34,426 bases of DNA from CAWVWD01 sp965662365 (GTDB lineage Bacteria > Bacteroidota > Bacteroidia > Chitinophagales > Saprospiraceae). The notes under the pieces are model-generated. The model was not told the DNA's origin. It did not search any database and saw nothing but the letters and a program-made list of their open reading frames with translations. The stretch spans positions 1 through 34,426 of the forward strand of contig CBFIHR010000049.1 of assembly GCA_965662365.1 (NCBI GenBank), written 5' to 3'. The position numbers and the translations under genes were made by a program. Positions 32,650 to 34,426 of this stretch are shown here, in pieces; the first letter of the stretch is position 1, and each line of letters begins with the position of its first letter.

Positions 32650-33258
32650 TTGAATTTATCATCAAAATTATTAGAAGAGGCAGTGAATGCTTTCGCATCA
32701 TTGCCAGGAATCGGAAAGAAAACAGCGTTACGATTAGCGTTACACGTCTTGACACAAGAGGAAAACTACGCTAAAGACTTTACCGAATCGATTATTAAAA
32801 TGCGGAAACACATCAAATTTTGTAGAGAGTGTTTTAATATTTCTGATGCAGAATTGTGTACCATCTGTGAAAGTCACCGCCGAGATAGAAGCCTGGTTTG
32901 TGTCGTTGAAGGCATCAAAGATGTAATGGCCATCGAAAGCACGGGCCAATACAATGGCTTGTATCACGTCCTCGGGGGCGTGATTTCTCCGATTGAAGGC
33001 ATCAGCCCAAACGATTTGGAGATTACCTCTTTAATGAGTCGGATAGATAAAGGCGAAATTAAAGAAATCATTATGGCGGTCAGCCCAACGATCGAAGGGG
33101 ACACGACGATTTACTATATTTCCAAAAAATTAACAGATAATAGCATCAAAATTTCCACATTAGCCCGAGGAATTTCGTTTGGTGGCGAGTTAGAATATGC
33201 AGATGAATTGACTTTAGGTCGCTCGATTGCCAGTCGTCGCCCGTATAACGAGTCTTAA
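32650..33258 (+). CDS. recR: Recombination mediator RecR
   Basis: The protein has 202 residues, the usual size. It has an N-terminal helix-hairpin-helix (ASLPGIGKKTALRLALH, about 16-32), a four-cysteine zinc site (C58, C61, C70 and C73 in CREC...CTIC), a Toprim domain starting VCVVEGIKDVMAIE (E87) and the C-terminal ARGISFGGELEYADELTLGR. With RecO and RecF it loads RecA on gaps covered by SSB. The first codon is TTG at 32650; an in-frame TGA or missing ATG upstream leaves no better start, and MNLSSKLLEEAVNAF matches the expected N-terminus. A rare start codon may lower its expression. Confidence 0.94.
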   Translation: MNLSSKLLEEAVNAFASLPGIGKKTALRLALHVLTQEENYAKDFTESIIKMRKHIKFCRECFNISDAELCTICESHRRDRSLVCVVEGIKDVMAIESTGQYNGLYHVLGGVISPIEGISPNDLEITSLMSRIDKGEIKEIIMAVSPTIEGDTTIYYISKKLTDNSIKISTLARGISFGGELEYADELTLGRSIASRRPYNES

Positions 33259-33319
33259 AAAACAAAAGTCGTATTTTAAAATAAATACATCAGTTAAAAC
33301 AATTGACTGACCCAAAAAA

Positions 33320-33385
33320 ATAGTGTGCATTGACGGTATTATTTGAAACAAAAAAGCATCAAAAAATACAGTTTATACACACTAT
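33320..33385. repeat. Weak inverted repeat between recR and the DUF6261-like gene
   Basis: ATAGTGTG (33320-33327) is inverted at 33378-33385 (CACACTAT) around 50 bp of AT-rich DNA. It may be a terminator remnant or chance; no T tract is adjacent. Confidence 0.3.
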
Positions 33386-33436
33386 ATTCGCTAAATAAAA
33401 ATTATTAAAATCGAATCAACTTTTCAAAAACAAAAA

Positions 33437-34111
33437 CTACAACGCATTATATTTATCAATCAAGCCACTTAACCCTTTGATCAAAACGCCATAAGTCGCT
33501 TCATCAATCTCCGCATAAGCCGTTGTTTTACGTTCCAAATTTTTATATAAATCCGTCACACCGTCTCGCTGCTTAGATACAGGCACCAGTTGCCTGATCG
33601 CATCATCTTCGACCCTATCCAAGTAAGTATTACCAAAAGCCGTATTTGCCGCAGCCAACTCCTGCTGCCATGTTTGAAAACTCAATGCCGTGATCGCATC
33701 ACTCAAGGTCGTGTCATTTATCCAATCATTCAACAGACTCGTCACCGTAGCCGTTTCCTCTTGATAGTTTAATTTATCAATTCGTTTATCATACTTATTC
33801 ATACTTCGGATAATCAACTCCGCAGCCGTTCGGGTAGCCTCATCAAAATGATGCAAAAAACCACCAGCCACTTTTCTTATCCCCTTTATCGCCTCATCAC
33901 GGCGTTTGTCCAACGCTTGAATATCTTTAGTCAATAAATTGCCTTGTTCTATTTTATAGGCTTTATCCAAGTCCGTCAACGCATCTGCCAGAGGTGTCAG
34001 AAACGGGGTTAAAGTCGCTTGAGGCGTTCGATTAAACAAAGCCACAACATCCGTGATAAAAGCGACAAATTCGCCATTACTCAATTTTGTAATTCTAACC
34101 GTAGGAAGCAT
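33437..34111 (-). CDS. DUF6261-like uncharacterised protein
   Basis: The 224-residue protein is almost entirely helical: it starts MLPTVRITKLSNGEFVAFI and continues with amphipathic helices (TDLDKAYKIEQGNLLTKDIQ, LDKRRDEAIKGIRKVAGGFL, AAELIIRSMNKYDKRIDKLN, TYGVLIKGLSGLIDKYN). The order 'short strand, helices, D-RRDEAI motif, C-terminal KGLSGLIDKYN' resembles the DUF6261 family, common and often multicopy in Bacteroidota, without known function. No signal peptide. It is read alone toward recR. A 41-bp tandem repeat lies upstream. My family assignment is from memory of the sequence pattern and is moderately sure. Confidence 0.6.
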   Translation of the reverse strand: MLPTVRITKLSNGEFVAFITDVVALFNRTPQATLTPFLTPLADALTDLDKAYKIEQGNLLTKDIQALDKRRDEAIKGIRKVAGGFLHHFDEATRTAAELIIRSMNKYDKRIDKLNYQEETATVTSLLNDWINDTTLSDAITALSFQTWQQELAAANTAFGNTYLDRVEDDAIRQLVPVSKQRDGVTDLYKNLERKTTAYAEIDEATYGVLIKGLSGLIDKYNAL

Positions 34112-34426
34112 TTTTATTTATTTTAAATGTTAAAAAATACCATGATGAAAACCTATAAGATGGTACTTGTAAGTTTTATTAAATAGAATGATAGTCAAGT
34201 TAAATGAATAAATCTTTTGTTCCAAATCAGCGGACACTTTTTATTCGGGTAAAATCCTTGTCGCAAAACTGTGCGACCTTCTTACTCGGGTAAGTTCCTT
34301 GCTCCAACTTGGAGGACGCTTTTTACTCGGGTAAGTTCCTTGCTCCAACTTGGAGGACGCTTTTTACTCGGGTAAGTTCCTTGCTCCAATTTGGAACAAA
34401 GAACTTACTCAAAATAAAGCCCATAT
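34112..34426. other. Region upstream of the DUF6261-like gene
   Basis: The first 120 bp are AT-rich leader on the minus strand. The remainder is the 41-bp tandem repeat and its terminal palindrome. No gene reads through to the window edge. Confidence 0.5.
34232..34407. repeat. 41-bp tandem repeat (four copies) ending in a palindrome
   Basis: Units start at 34232, 34273, 34314 and 34355. Units 3 and 4 are nearly identical; units 1 and 2 are diverged. Shared words are GGACGCTTTTTACTCGGGTA and AGTTCCTTGCTCCAA. At each junction there is a hairpin: GTCGCA...TGCGAC between units 1 and 2, and CTCCAA-C-TTGGAG after units 2 and 3. After unit 4 the arms extend to 17 bases (TAAGTTCCTTGCTCCAA at 34373-34389 against TTGGAACAAAGAACTTA at 34391-34407, with 15 of 17 pairing). 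The period is not a multiple of three and no frame stays open. Confidence 0.8.

Noticed and set aside
34232..34407. CRISPR array
   Set aside because: The units are directly adjacent with no unique spacers, and no cas gene is present.

Overview
The window looks like a low-to-moderate GC chromosome segment from a gliding-type Bacteroidota, possibly a Saprospiria or Chitinophagia relative. The evidence is a fused MurF-alanine racemase, two secreted metalloproteases with type IX secretion C-terminal domains, a GCS2-CBS fusion, and -7 promoter boxes of the form TAnnTTTG with almost no Shine-Dalgarno sequences. The genus assignment is inference only.

Positions 1-5.4 kb are the accessory part. They hold the 3' end of a LysM-containing contractile-injection-system (CIS) tube/baseplate protein, an intact VgrG-like spike gene, and between them the wreck of a coiled-coil gene broken by stops and frameshifts. 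The spike is followed by a strong terminator, about 1.2 kb of AT-rich DNA without genes, an orphan sigma-70-family factor and a small relic with five in-frame stops. No gp25, PAAR, sheath, tube or ATPase gene is visible, so this is the edge of a CIS locus, either extending to the left or partly decayed.

Positions 5.5-34.1 kb are mainly housekeeping. On the left are a lytic transglycosylase, a deoxyribonucleotidase-like HAD protein, a crippled four-helix-bundle gene, murF-alr (peptidoglycan precursor and D-alanine supply) and the GCS2-CBS protein. The centre holds a lipoprotein, tRNA-Met(CAT), folD, a long-chain acyl-CoA synthetase, the FtsK translocase, a BI-1/YccA membrane protein, the tandem M43 proteases, malate dehydrogenase and a cytoplasmic trehalase. 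On the right are uppS, bamA, pdhB, a four-TM protein, recR and a DUF6261-like protein. Genes are mostly separate transcription units, and many are bounded by clear rho-independent hairpins.

The most unusual non-coding structure is a family of small palindromic repeats. One sits inside murF in frame. Two 60-bp inverted repeats share arms. At the right edge a 41-bp unit is tandemly repeated four times; its internal hairpin arms co-vary and the array ends in a longer palindrome. I did not find a complete new defence or secretion system. The best candidates for follow-up are the decayed CIS edge and the repeat families.
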